Of a stretch of DNA of 16,736 bases, positions 7,462-13,934 are shown in pieces. The position numbers were made by a program, and so were the translations under genes. The stretch is taken from positions 1 to 16,736 of the forward strand of contig WFOY01000209.1 of the NCBI GenBank assembly GCA_015487835.1, in the 5' to 3' direction. The notes under the pieces are model-generated. The model had not been told where the DNA came from. It was given only the letters and a program-made list of their open reading frames with translations, and did no database searches. This stretch comes from Aquificaceae bacterium. GTDB taxonomy: Bacteria; Aquificota; Aquificia; Aquificales; Aquificaceae. Position 1 is the first letter of the stretch. Every line of letters starts with the position of its first letter.

Positions 7462-7914
7462 TCACCTCCCCCTCATTATCTCCGACAGCATCTGGATGAC
7501 CATATCCATCCTGTGGTTCATCTGGGTTATATCCTGTCTTAGCTCCTGTCTCAGCTGGTTCATCTCGTTTCTGAGCTGGCCTACCTGTTCGTCAATTTTA
7601 TGGTCGAGTCTAGATATTTCCTGTCTAAGCTGACCCATCTCTTGTCTTAGCTGACCTACCTGCTCATCTATCTTCTGGTCCAGTCTTGATATATCCTGCC
7701 TAAGCTGACCCATCTCCTGCCTAAGCTGGCCTATCTGATCATCTATCTTTCTGTCCAGCAAGTCTATTCTCTGGTTTAGGTATCTGAAGTCCTGTTCCTG
7801 TCTTTCTTTGAGTTCTTTTATCTCCACTCTTATCTCCTTGGACCTTTCCTCAACAGTTTCGTATATGACCTCGAGAGTTACCTTCCTGACTATTCCCTTC
7901 GCACGCTCTAACAT
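7462..7914 (-). CDS. Repetitive coiled-coil protein of unknown function
   Basis: I do not recognise the family. From ATG 7914 the product has 150 residues, almost all predicted helix. There is no signal peptide or membrane helix. After an N-terminal helical part (MLERAKGIVRKVTLEVIYE) comes a long coiled coil built from near-identical 25-residue units (consensus DEQVGQLRQEMGQLRQEISR followed by LDxKI), then a divergent third unit and a short end (MRGR). 25 residues equals two heptads plus one hendecad, so the coil should contain regular stutters. Start choice is uncertain: AGGAGG at 7934-7929 is 14 nt from the ATG; an in-frame GTG at 7938 would place that motif inside the gene. It lies 5 nt tail to tail from the adhesin-like gene and 30 nt downstream of the ATPase gene, so it is probably co-transcribed with the ATPase. 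A role in the pilus system is only suggested by position. Confidence 0.75.
   Translation of the reverse strand: MLERAKGIVRKVTLEVIYETVEERSKEIRVEIKELKERQEQDFRYLNQRIDLLDRKIDDQIGQLRQEMGQLRQDISRLDQKIDEQVGQLRQEMGQLRQEISRLDHKIDEQVGQLRNEMNQLRQELRQDITQMNHRMDMVIQMLSEIMRGR
7594..7743 (-). repeat. Two tandem 75-bp coding repeats in the coiled-coil gene
   Basis: Units 7743-7669 and 7668-7594 encode two 25-residue blocks that differ at only a few positions (for example DDQIG/DEQVG and RQDISRLDQ/RQEISRLDH). A third, diverged copy follows at 7593 and below. They look like in-frame duplications. Confidence 0.85.
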
Positions 7915-7968
7915 AGGTATAAAGATAACCTCCTGCACTTTTTAAGATCAAGAACTTCCAAGATGCAC

Positions 7969-9132
7969 TCACCAGCTCACGTACTTGCCGTTAACCCATC
8001 CGGTTATGCCCTTCTCCGGAAATCTGACCTTTATCCACTGGTCGGGACCTTCCTGGAGTACCTCAAGGCGGTCGCCTTCCCTCAGCACGTAGACCACCTT
8101 AGAGTCGGGTGAGGGCCTGTCCCTGACGTTCAGCAGGGGGACCTCAACGGTCACCAACCTGATCTGATCTGTGGTCTGGGGTGTGGCCTGTACGGGTGCT
8201 TCATATACTGGTGCCTTCGTCTCAGGCTGGGAGATGAAGAAAACGTAACCGAGGTATCCTGTCACTAAAAGAACCGCAAAGAGGCTTGCGTATGTGAGGA
8301 CTGACCTCCCCCTGTCCTTTGAGACCCTTATCCCCACGCTCTCTGCGGCCCTTTCGAGGTGTTCCGGTTTTATCTCGTGGGTCCCGTCCACGAAGGCTGC
8401 CATGAGGGACCTCTCCATGAGTATGTTTATGAGCCTCGGTATTCCCAGGGAGTACTTGTAAACAAGTTTGTAAACCTTGGGGTGTATCCTGAGGTTTCCG
8501 GTCCCGGCCTTAGCTATCCTGTAGTCTATGTAGGACCTCGTCTCCTTCTCGGTAAAGTTCCTGAGTTTTGTGATGACGGTTATCCTCTGTCTCAGCTGCC
8601 TGAGGGCGTTGGACTCTAACTTCTCCTCGAGTTCGGGCTGGCCTATTAAGATTATCTGTATCAGCTTCTGGTCATTCGTCTCTAAGTTTGAGAGGATCCT
8701 AAGTTCTTCTAAGGTTTCCACCGGAAGGTTCTGGGCTTCATCTATTATTATCAGGACCCTCTTTCCCTTGGAACGCTTCTCTATGAGGTGGTCTCTCAGT
8801 TTGGTGAAGATCCGGTTCTTGGTCTCCCCCTCTGTCTTTATACCGAAGTCCTCCAGGATAGCCTCGAACAGCTCCTCGGGTGACAGGTTGGGGAAGAGTA
8901 TGTAGGCGAACTCAACGTCCTCGGGCAGGTCATCTATGAACTTCCTGACGGTGAGGGTCTTTCCTGTCCCGGGCTCGCCTATGATCACAGCAAACCCTTC
9001 CTCAGAATCGACCAGATACTTGAGGGACAGCAGGGCCTCCTGGTGGGACTCGGATAAGAAAAAGTAGTGGGCGTCCGGAGTTATCTTAAAGGGGTTATCC
9101 CTGAAGCCAAAGAACTCAAGAAAATCCTTCAT
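7969..9132 (-). CDS. GspA/ExeA/MshM-type AAA ATPase with membrane helix and SH3-like C-terminus
   Basis: 387 residues from ATG 9132. The N-terminus (FFGFRDNPFKITPDAHYFF) is typical of the ExeA/GspA/MshM group. Walker A is G52-E-P-G-T-G-K58-T59, Walker B is VLIIIDE (126-132), a sensor region is LIGQPEL (about 161-168), and the Arg-rich RQLRQRI motif follows. After the AAA+ part comes one membrane helix (about residues 281-303), a Pro/Thr-rich spacer and an SH3b-like domain (about 322-387; LLNVRDRPSPDSKVVYVL, GWVNGKYVSW). In type II secretion GspA pairs with GspB to fit the secretin through peptidoglycan; in MSHA loci MshM sits beside MshL and MshN. Here the SH3-like domain takes the place where GspA often carries a peptidoglycan-binding domain. 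It is on the opposite strand from the assembly operon. No strong ribosome binding site is seen. Confidence 0.88.
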   Translation of the reverse strand: MKDFLEFFGFRDNPFKITPDAHYFFLSESHQEALLSLKYLVDSEEGFAVIIGEPGTGKTLTVRKFIDDLPEDVEFAYILFPNLSPEELFEAILEDFGIKTEGETKNRIFTKLRDHLIEKRSKGKRVLIIIDEAQNLPVETLEELRILSNLETNDQKLIQIILIGQPELEEKLESNALRQLRQRITVITKLRNFTEKETRSYIDYRIAKAGTGNLRIHPKVYKLVYKYSLGIPRLINILMERSLMAAFVDGTHEIKPEHLERAAESVGIRVSKDRGRSVLTYASLFAVLLVTGYLGYVFFISQPETKAPVYEAPVQATPQTTDQIRLVTVEVPLLNVRDRPSPDSKVVYVLREGDRLEVLQEGPDQWIKVRFPEKGITGWVNGKYVSW

Positions 9133-9145
9133 CTCAGGTTAATTT

Positions 9146-9175
9146 TATAATTATCCAGACCACTTACCAGGAGGG
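9146..9175 (+). promoter_or_regulatory. Possible -10 element and ribosome binding site before the 155-residue protein gene
   Basis: A perfect TATAAT at 9146-9151 is followed by AGGAGGG at 9169-9175, which lies 5 nt before ATG 9181. No good -35 element was found at the right distance, since that position falls within the start of the divergent ATPase gene. The 48-bp gap must hold promoters for both directions; the minus-strand one may use TATAAA/TAAAAT in the same AT-rich patch. Confidence 0.4.
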
Positions 9176-9180
9176 TAGGT

Positions 9181-9648
9181 ATGGACAGGATACCCAGTCT
9201 GGAGGACGCTGTTATAAGTATGGTCAGAGAGTTTATGGATAGTATAGAGGAGGCAAACCCCTTTGATACGCACCTCATGGAGTTCAGGCTCAAGCTAAGA
9301 GCCAAGCTCTTAGAGATATACACCTCCTTCCCTACCGATCCTGAGGTGGCAAACAGGAGCCTCTCCTACGCCGTGGAGGGTATAGGCGAGGTCCTGAAGG
9401 AAAAGATGAACGGTATCGATCTGGACTCGGACGAGTCCATCTACAGAACTGTGAAGACCTTGGAGACCATAAACGACATAATAAAGGAGTTCATGTACAG
9501 CGACAGCATAAAGGACAAGAAGGCACTGTCCTCAGTGAGCGGTTACATAGCGGGCACTGTCGAGAACCTGAGGAGGGAGTACAGGAGGAGGTTCAGCGGC
9601 ATCAAGGACAGGATAAAGAGAATCCTCGGTATGAGCAGGGGTCTGTGA
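9181..9648 (+). CDS. Unknown helical cytoplasmic protein, 155 residues
   Basis: I do not recognise this protein. It starts at ATG 9181 with a strong AGGAGGG 5 nt upstream. The product is rich in Glu, Asp, Arg, Lys, Ile and Leu, and looks mostly helical. It has no signal peptide, membrane helix or cysteine. Residues about 4-55 are acidic amphipathic helices (LEDAVISMVREFMDSIEEAN); the C-terminus is strongly basic (LRREYRRRFSGIKDRIKRIL), which could bind membrane or nucleic acid, though this is only a guess from charge. It is the first gene of a plus-strand run, with GTGA overlap to the TauE-like gene (GTG at 9645), and is divergent from the ATPase gene. Codon use matches the neighbours. Confidence 0.75.
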   Translation: MDRIPSLEDAVISMVREFMDSIEEANPFDTHLMEFRLKLRAKLLEIYTSFPTDPEVANRSLSYAVEGIGEVLKEKMNGIDLDSDESIYRTVKTLETINDIIKEFMYSDSIKDKKALSSVSGYIAGTVENLRREYRRRFSGIKDRIKRILGMSRGL

Positions 9649-10391
9649 TATACCTAGTTGATTCCCTTGTGTACCTGATCGCCTGGGCCTTCCAGGGTTT
9701 CACAGGCTTCGGGGCGGGCATATTCATAGTCGGTGTCCTCTCGCTGTACCACGACCCAAGGGATGTGGTCGTCTCCTCAACTGTGGTGAATCTGTTCGGT
9801 GTTTCCGTGATACTCTTTATGACCCTAAAGAGGGCCAAGCCCGATAGGTTTATACTCGCCACGCTGATAGCCGGGTCTGTTCCCGGTATATTCCTCGGTT
9901 CTGAGGTCCTCTTCGGTATAGACAGAACTACTCTCAGGCTATCGATAGGTCTCTTCATAGTGGTCCTCGGGATCTACGACCTTATGGTCCAGGGAGGACC
10001 TTTCTCCAAGATCTCCCTCCGCAGGAGCTTACCTGCGGGTATTTTCTTCGGCTTTCTGGGAGGCTTCTTCGCCGGCCTGGTGGGCATGGGAGGCCCTCCC
10101 CCCGTTGTTTACCTGAACCAGACTGTGAGGGACCCAGCCACCTTCAGAGTCACGATCAACGCCTTCTTCGCCTCGAACATAGCTCTAAGGACCTTCTTTT
10201 ACATAGCCGAGGACGGGCTAAGGTCCTTCGACCCCCTTATGATACTCCCAGCACCTCTGGTTGTGCCCCTTGGCGTCCTTCTCGGTCTGGTCGCCTCCAG
10301 CCTGATCGGCCGGCACACCTTCAAAAAGGTTGTCTCCCTGAGCGTTCTCTTGATAGGTCTTGCCCTTGTGATCAGAGAGGCACTCTGGTAG
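9645..10391 (+). CDS. TauE/SafE-family membrane transporter (DUF81-type anion exporter)
   Basis: 248 residues from GTG 9645, which overlaps the preceding stop. It has about eight hydrophobic helices in two halves. The N-terminal half carries the motif AFQGFTGFGAGIF and the C-terminal half GLVGMGGPPPVVYL, the paired glycine motifs typical of the TauE/SafE (sulfite/sulfoacetate exporter, formerly DUF81) family. Its length fits the family (about 240-260). Members have been linked to export of sulfite, sulfoacetate or related organic anions, but the substrate cannot be read from sequence; a sulfur-oxidising Aquificota-like host would make a sulfur oxyanion plausible. A 12-nt gap separates it from the CopD-like gene, so the two are probably co-transcribed. 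Confidence 0.88.
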   Translation: MIYLVDSLVYLIAWAFQGFTGFGAGIFIVGVLSLYHDPRDVVVSSTVVNLFGVSVILFMTLKRAKPDRFILATLIAGSVPGIFLGSEVLFGIDRTTLRLSIGLFIVVLGIYDLMVQGGPFSKISLRRSLPAGIFFGFLGGFFAGLVGMGGPPPVVYLNQTVRDPATFRVTINAFFASNIALRTFFYIAEDGLRSFDPLMILPAPLVVPLGVLLGLVASSLIGRHTFKKVVSLSVLLIGLALVIREALW

Positions 10392-10402
10392 AATGTTAGC
10401 AA

Positions 10403-10831
10403 ATGTTTACCAAGGAGATATTGATCTGGCTTCACGTGGTCCTCGCCTCCTTCTGGGTAGGGGGGATGATGTTCCTCTCCCTGGTGGTGGTTCCCTATGT
10501 GAAGGACAAGCCCTTCAGGAACGAGGCCTTCCAGGAGGTTGGCAGGAGGTTCAGTCTCTATGGCACACTCCTCACGCTCACCCTCCTGCTCATAACGGGT
10601 CTTGCGAACGCCTACCTTATCCACGGGGGTCTTGAGAGGAGGACGGTCAAGGAGAAGCTGGTTTTGTTCTTCCTTGTCGTGATCATATCCCTCGTTCACG
10701 ACCTCTGGGCTGGGAAGCGGGCCGTTGATTCCGAGTACCACAGGAGGTGGGCCAAGGTGATCGGGATCTTCAACCTCCTCCTGGGATTGGTCATGGTTTA
10801 CATGGGTGTTAGGATAAGGCTCGGTCTGTAA
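10403..10831 (+). CDS. Four-helix CopD-like integral membrane protein
   Basis: 142 residues from ATG 10403, with no clear ribosome binding site. Four membrane helices at about residues 7-30, 52-73, 85-105 and 117-136. The first helix reads IWLHVVLASFWVGGMMFLSL, close to the 'LHvlaaaiWvGG' opening of CopD-like and related four-helix membrane proteins; the His near its start, and His in LVHDLWAG of the third helix, are candidates for metal or heme contact. The family is poorly characterised; copper import has been shown only for true CopD proteins, which are larger, so no substrate is assigned. It follows the transporter gene and precedes the glycosyltransferase gene by 11 nt. An overlapping plus-strand frame at 10393-10635 is a shadow. 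Confidence 0.7.
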   Translation: MFTKEILIWLHVVLASFWVGGMMFLSLVVVPYVKDKPFRNEAFQEVGRRFSLYGTLLTLTLLLITGLANAYLIHGGLERRTVKEKLVLFFLVVIISLVHDLWAGKRAVDSEYHRRWAKVIGIFNLLLGLVMVYMGVRIRLGL

Positions 10832-10842
10832 ACTTCTGATCT

Positions 10843-11643
10843 ATGAGGTGTCTTGTCTACAGGAGGGGAGGCCTCGGAGACACCCTCCTGACCTTTCCCC
10901 TGATCGAGGTTCTCCACAGGAAGGGTTACAAAGTTGTTGCCGTAGGGAACACGGATTATTTTAGGATAGCCGAGGCGGTGGGCTGGGCGGAGAGAGTGCT
11001 AACGGACATCCCCGATGAGGAGTTCGATCTTGAGGTGGTGATCTCCTTTGATGGCAACGTCAAGCCCTTCCCCGATAGAAGGGTGTGGGTGGTCCACCAC
11101 TACCTGAGGTCCCTCGGTTTCGAGGGGGAGAGGTTCTCGGAGAGACTCCCTCTGGACCCGATTCCAGGATCACCCATGTCGGGCAAAGTAGTCCTCCACC
11201 CTTCGAGCGGGTCACCCAAGAAGAACCCGCCCCTCGAACTCTTCCTCAGCATCGAGAGGTACTTCCGGGAGGCGGGCCTTGAGGTCGTTTACCTTGTGGG
11301 CGAGGCTGACCTCTGGCTGAAGGATAAGGTAAGCCAATACGTGGAGAGTTTGGACCCCTTATGGATCGCCAGATCCCTGAAGTTAGCCAGGATGTATGTT
11401 GGTCTGGACAGCGGGATCTCCCACCTCGCCTCCTACGTGGGCGTGCCCTCCGTGGTCATATACGGACCCACGGACCCTGTTGTGTGGAGGCCTGTAGGCG
11501 TCTCCGTCTGGCAGGTGAGCCTTGGTCTTGAGTGCTCACCTTGCTTTCCCAACGTCTGTGACCTTAGGCCCTGCTTAAGTCCCAAGGACCTCCTTGACCG
11601 CCTTCTCCCACTCTTTGACCATCTCCTCGTCCAGGTCAATTAG
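10843..11643 (+). CDS. Compact GT9-family glycosyltransferase (heptosyltransferase-like)
   Basis: 266 residues, starting 11 nt after the previous stop. The N-terminus (LVYRRGGLGDTLLTFPLIEV) carries the Gly-rich G-L-G-D motif of family 9 glycosyltransferases. The C-terminal half has LHPSSGSPKKNPPLELF and then VGLDSGISHLASYVGVPSVV followed by IYGPTDPVVWRPVG, the family's donor-site region. A cysteine cluster (LECSPCFPNVCDLRPC) near the end also occurs in many GT9 proteins. These enzymes typically add heptose to lipopolysaccharide from an ADP-activated donor. At 266 residues it is well below the usual 320-350, and the loss falls in the middle and N-terminal domain linker, yet the frame is intact. 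The acceptor is unknown. Its last 69 nt overlap the macro-domain gene on the opposite strand. Confidence 0.88.
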   Translation: MRCLVYRRGGLGDTLLTFPLIEVLHRKGYKVVAVGNTDYFRIAEAVGWAERVLTDIPDEEFDLEVVISFDGNVKPFPDRRVWVVHHYLRSLGFEGERFSERLPLDPIPGSPMSGKVVLHPSSGSPKKNPPLELFLSIERYFREAGLEVVYLVGEADLWLKDKVSQYVESLDPLWIARSLKLARMYVGLDSGISHLASYVGVPSVVIYGPTDPVVWRPVGVSVWQVSLGLECSPCFPNVCDLRPCLSPKDLLDRLLPLFDHLLVQVN

Positions 11644-12081
11644 GATAACCTTCTCCAAGCATCGGGGGTTGAAGTTTCTTATCTCCTCCAGCATGGCCCT
11701 GGCGGCTCTGTCCTTGGGGACCCTACCCACACCCGTTCCCATCCCCGGGAAGGCTACGGTCCTGAAGCAAAGGTCATCTGCGATCCTGAGGGCCGCCCTC
11801 ACTGCCATCCTCACCTTCTCCTCCGTGGTCCTCATGGCAGGTTCTTCCATGGTAGGAGCGTGGATAACACCCTTGAACCTGAGCTTACCAGCCGTTGTAA
11901 GAACCGCCTCTCCTACGGGGATCGGTGCCTTGGAGACCGCCTCCCTCTCTATCTCCTCCCCTCCGAACCTCCTTATCACACCGGCCACGCCCCCGCCCAT
12001 GTAACCCTGGCTGTTGGCGGGGTTCACGATAACGTCCGCATCAACCTCCAGTATGCTACCCCTTTGGACCTCCACCTCCAT
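11575..12081 (-). CDS. Macro-domain protein (ADP-ribose-binding / O-acetyl-ADP-ribose hydrolase type)
   Basis: 168 residues, a stand-alone macro domain of the usual size. Visible motifs are VIVNPANSQGYMGGGVAGVI (residues 17-36), which binds the distal ribose, ADGD-region equivalent D14/D16 near the N-terminus, VIHAPTMEEP and FPGMGTGVGRVP (111-122), the diphosphate loop. Members bind ADP-ribose and many remove acetyl or ADP-ribosyl groups; the specific reaction cannot be read from sequence. It follows the 73-residue gene by 8 nt but has no Shine-Dalgarno sequence; instead TATAAT (12094-12089) lies 7 nt before the ATG, so it could also be made from a leaderless transcript. Its 3' end runs antisense through the last 69 nt of the glycosyltransferase gene, and both frames are clearly coding there. 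Confidence 0.9.
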   Translation of the reverse strand: MEVEVQRGSILEVDADVIVNPANSQGYMGGGVAGVIRRFGGEEIEREAVSKAPIPVGEAVLTTAGKLRFKGVIHAPTMEEPAMRTTEEKVRMAVRAALRIADDLCFRTVAFPGMGTGVGRVPKDRAARAMLEEIRNFNPRCLEKVILIDLDEEMVKEWEKAVKEVLGT

Positions 12082-12088
12082 GAAAAAG

Positions 12089-12094
12089 ATTATA
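12089..12094 (-). promoter_or_regulatory. Possible -10 element for a leaderless macro-domain transcript
   Basis: A perfect TATAAT on the minus strand ends 7 nt before ATG 12081, the spacing expected when transcription starts at the start codon. No convincing -35 hexamer is seen 16-18 nt upstream, and the motif also includes the TAA stop of the preceding gene, so chance is possible. Confidence 0.3.
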
Positions 12095-12311
12095 CGTATA
12101 TAGCCTCCGTTATCTCGCTTATCCCGTGGTCCAGTCTCATGAGTATGTGCTTTGCACGGACCGTATTCTTGGGTATCTCGACCTTATCCCCGTTCTCCTT
12201 AACTATGACGATCCTCTCCTCGTCGACCAGGATCTCCTTAACAGGTTTCCCGGTCTCTGCGTCGCAGATCAGCTTCTCCTTTATAAGATCCCCTGTGAAC
12301 TTTTTACCCAT
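12090..12311 (-). CDS. Unknown small protein, 73 residues
   Basis: I do not recognise this protein. It begins at ATG 12311 behind a strong AGGAGG (12323-12318, 6 nt spacing). The product is a small, charged, soluble protein without signal peptide; the middle (ICDAETGKPVKEILVDEERI, then VIVKENGDKVEIPKN) looks like a set of short beta strands. The end is more helical (VRAKHILMRLDHGISEITEA). Only one cysteine is present. It is 8 nt ahead of the macro-domain gene and divergent from hisF. The good ribosome binding site and matching codon use support a real gene. Confidence 0.7.
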   Translation of the reverse strand: MGKKFTGDLIKEKLICDAETGKPVKEILVDEERIVIVKENGDKVEIPKNTVRAKHILMRLDHGISEITEAIYV

Positions 12312-12327
12312 TTGCCACCTCCTGATG

Positions 12328-12356
12328 ATGATATATAGGCTGGGGGTGATTGTCTT
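12328..12356 (-). promoter_or_regulatory. Putative promoter for the 73-residue and macro-domain genes
   Basis: On the minus strand AAGACA (12356-12351) is followed after 17 nt by TATCAT (12333-12328); an overlapping TATATA (12337-12332) is an alternative -10. The start would fall within a few bases of the AGGAGG at 12323-12318, giving a very short leader. Its -35 shares bases with the hisF -35. Confidence 0.4.
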
Positions 12357-12378
12357 CCATTAACTTAGGTCATAGAAT
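12350..12378 (+). promoter_or_regulatory. Putative hisF promoter, leaderless configuration
   Basis: TTGTCT (12350-12355) and TAGAAT (12373-12378) are exactly 17 nt apart, a good sigma-70-like match. The -10 ends 7 nt before the hisF ATG at 12386, so the transcript should begin at or one base from the start codon. No Shine-Dalgarno sequence precedes the ATG, which agrees with leaderless translation. Confidence 0.5.
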
Positions 12379-12385
12379 TTTCCTT

Positions 12386-13144
12386 ATGCTGGCCAAGAGG
12401 ATCATCCCCTGCCTCGACGTTGACAGGGGTAGGGTCGTAAAGGGTGTGAGGTTTCTGAACCTGAAGGATGCAGGGGATCCAGTGGAGGTGGCCAAGAGAT
12501 ATGAGGAGGAGGGTGCGGATGAGCTTGTCTTCCTTGACATAACGGCCTCAGCGGAGGGGAGGGAGATAATGATAGAGGTGGTGAGGAGGGTCGCAGAGAC
12601 CGTCTTCATGCCCTTCACCGTTGGGGGTGGTATAAGGTCCGTTGAGGACATGAGGAGGATCCTCGAAGCCGGGGCCGACAAGGTTTCCATCAACACGGCG
12701 GCTGTGAAGAACCCCAAACTTGTTGAGGAGGGGGCGAGGGTGTTCGGGTCCCAGTGTATAGTGGTGGCCATAGACGCCAAGCGTAGGGACGGAGGCTGGG
12801 AGGTTTACATAAACGGTGGCAGAACACCAACCGGGCTTGATGCGGTCGAGTGGGCGAGGAGGGTTGAGTCACTTGGGGCGGGGGAGATACTCCTCACCTC
12901 CATGGACAGGGACGGGACGAAGGAGGGTTACGATGTGGAACTCTGCAGGGCTGTGGCCGAGGCCGTCTCCATACCTGTCATAGCCTCAGGGGGAGCGGGT
13001 ACCAAGGAACACTTCTACGAGGTCTTCAAAGAGGGAAAGGCGGACGCTGCCCTCGCAGCTTCGCTGTTTCACTTCAGGGAGGTGAGCATACCTGACCTTA
13101 AGGACTACCTCGCCCGGCGGGGGATCAGGGTGAGGACCCTGTAG
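12386..13144 (+). CDS. hisF: Imidazole glycerol phosphate synthase cyclase subunit HisF
   Basis: 252 residues, the normal HisF length, with start [20 protein letters not shown] at ATG 12386; an in-frame TTG at 12350 would add 12 residues not seen in the family and sits in the promoter. HisF is a (beta/alpha)8 barrel that, with ammonia from HisH, converts PRFAR to imidazole glycerol phosphate and AICAR, linking histidine and purine synthesis. The catalytic aspartates D11 and D130 (VVAID130AKR) fall at the canonical numbers. Phosphate-binding loops TVGGGIRS (78-85) and IASGGAGT are present, and the half-barrel repeat is visible. No other his gene is nearby, in line with the scattered his genes of Aquificota. 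The last 20 nt overlap the 3' end of the opposite-strand gene. Confidence 0.98.
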   Translation: MLAKRIIPCLDVDRGRVVKGVRFLNLKDAGDPVEVAKRYEEEGADELVFLDITASAEGREIMIEVVRRVAETVFMPFTVGGGIRSVEDMRRILEAGADKVSINTAAVKNPKLVEEGARVFGSQCIVVAIDAKRRDGGWEVYINGGRTPTGLDAVEWARRVESLGAGEILLTSMDRDGTKEGYDVELCRAVAEAVSIPVIASGGAGTKEHFYEVFKEGKADAALAASLFHFREVSIPDLKDYLARRGIRVRTL

Positions 13145-13931
13145 TCTCCCTCGCAAAACCTCTCCTTATGTAGCAGGCGAACCTCGACCCTAAGATCTCG
13201 GTCGCTACGAAGCGGGCCCTCCTCTCCGCGACCTCCCTGTTCCTCTTAGGATCACTCGTTCTCCCGTCCGCTATACCTACCACCTTGACCAGAGGTCTGA
13301 GACCGGAACTCCTCAGGCCCTCCAAGACCTCTTTAGCGTTCCTAAGGTTGATGTCCTCAGTCCTCGTTCTTCCAAAGCCGAAGAGAACCGAGTACTTGGC
13401 CACAAGCATGTACACCTTCTTAGTCTTCGTTACTTCTCCCCCCACAACCCTCGGCTTCTCCACCTTGGGACCTCTCACAAGGTAGGACACCTCCAGACTC
13501 TCCCCAGGACCTATGGGAGGCAGCTTGATCACTATGTACCCGTCCCTCATGTCTGTTGGGAATAGATGGATAGGCTCAAAGATGAGGGGTGTCCTGGAGA
13601 TGATCCTTCTCGCCTCGATGGAGTCCTCGACCACACTTCCTCTCTGGACGAGACTCGCACCCTCTACCTTCTGGAAGGTGACGTTCCTTACGCTTATCCT
13701 GACCCTGTGGTGGTCCTTCCACGCCTCCTCTACGGTGAACTCCTCCCTCAGTGAGGGCAGGCTGATAACCTGGTCCGTGGTAACTGGTATGAATACCAGT
13801 ATGTCCGCCCTCCTGTACTCCCTTCCCTCCGATTTTACCGTTCTCGACTCCATATCCAGGGAGACGTCCAAGGAAGGCGGACAGGTGGCCATTGACAGGG
13901 ACAGATAGGCAAGGAGAGCTAAAACGAACAT
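13125..13931 (-). CDS. Exported protein with C-terminal OmpA-like domain
   Basis: 268 residues from ATG 13931; GGGAGG lies upstream in the end of the preceding gene. Residues 1-15 are a short signal peptide ([15 protein letters not shown]), with C17 nearby but no proper lipobox. Residues about 20-155 are beta-rich and unrecognised. The C-terminal part (about 178-248) matches the OmpA-like fold: [20 protein letters not shown], then [20 protein letters not shown] and [13 protein letters not shown], in which the 'G.aD..gs...N...aerRA..V' pattern of peptidoglycan-binding OmpA domains is clear. It would tether the envelope to peptidoglycan in the periplasm. It starts 3 nt after the L,D-transpeptidase-like gene, so the two are likely one transcript and one pathway. 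The OmpA call is from the motif pattern and is good but not certain; the N-terminal region is unassigned. Confidence 0.78.
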   Translation of the reverse strand: MFVLALLAYLSLSMATCPPSLDVSLDMESRTVKSEGREYRRADILVFIPVTTDQVISLPSLREEFTVEEAWKDHHRVRISVRNVTFQKVEGASLVQRGSVVEDSIEARRIISRTPLIFEPIHLFPTDMRDGYIVIKLPPIGPGESLEVSYLVRGPKVEKPRVVGGEVTKTKKVYMLVAKYSVLFGFGRTRTEDINLRNAKEVLEGLRSSGLRPLVKVVGIADGRTSDPKRNREVAERRARFVATEILGSRFACYIRRGFARETTGSSP

Positions 13932-13934
13932 ACC

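Noticed and set aside
7594..7743. 75-bp direct repeats considered as a CRISPR or other non-coding repeat array
   Set aside because: Repeats are contiguous without spacers, in frame, and encode a regular coiled coil.
10199..10741. Minus-strand open frame of 180 codons opposite the transporter and CopD-like genes
   Set aside because: It spans two well-supported membrane-protein genes on the plus strand, shows low-complexity shadow sequence and has no credible start.
12350..12385. Upstream TTG start for hisF
   Set aside because: It would add 12 residues absent from the family, shift D11 and D130 from their canonical numbers, and use bases that form the -35 element.
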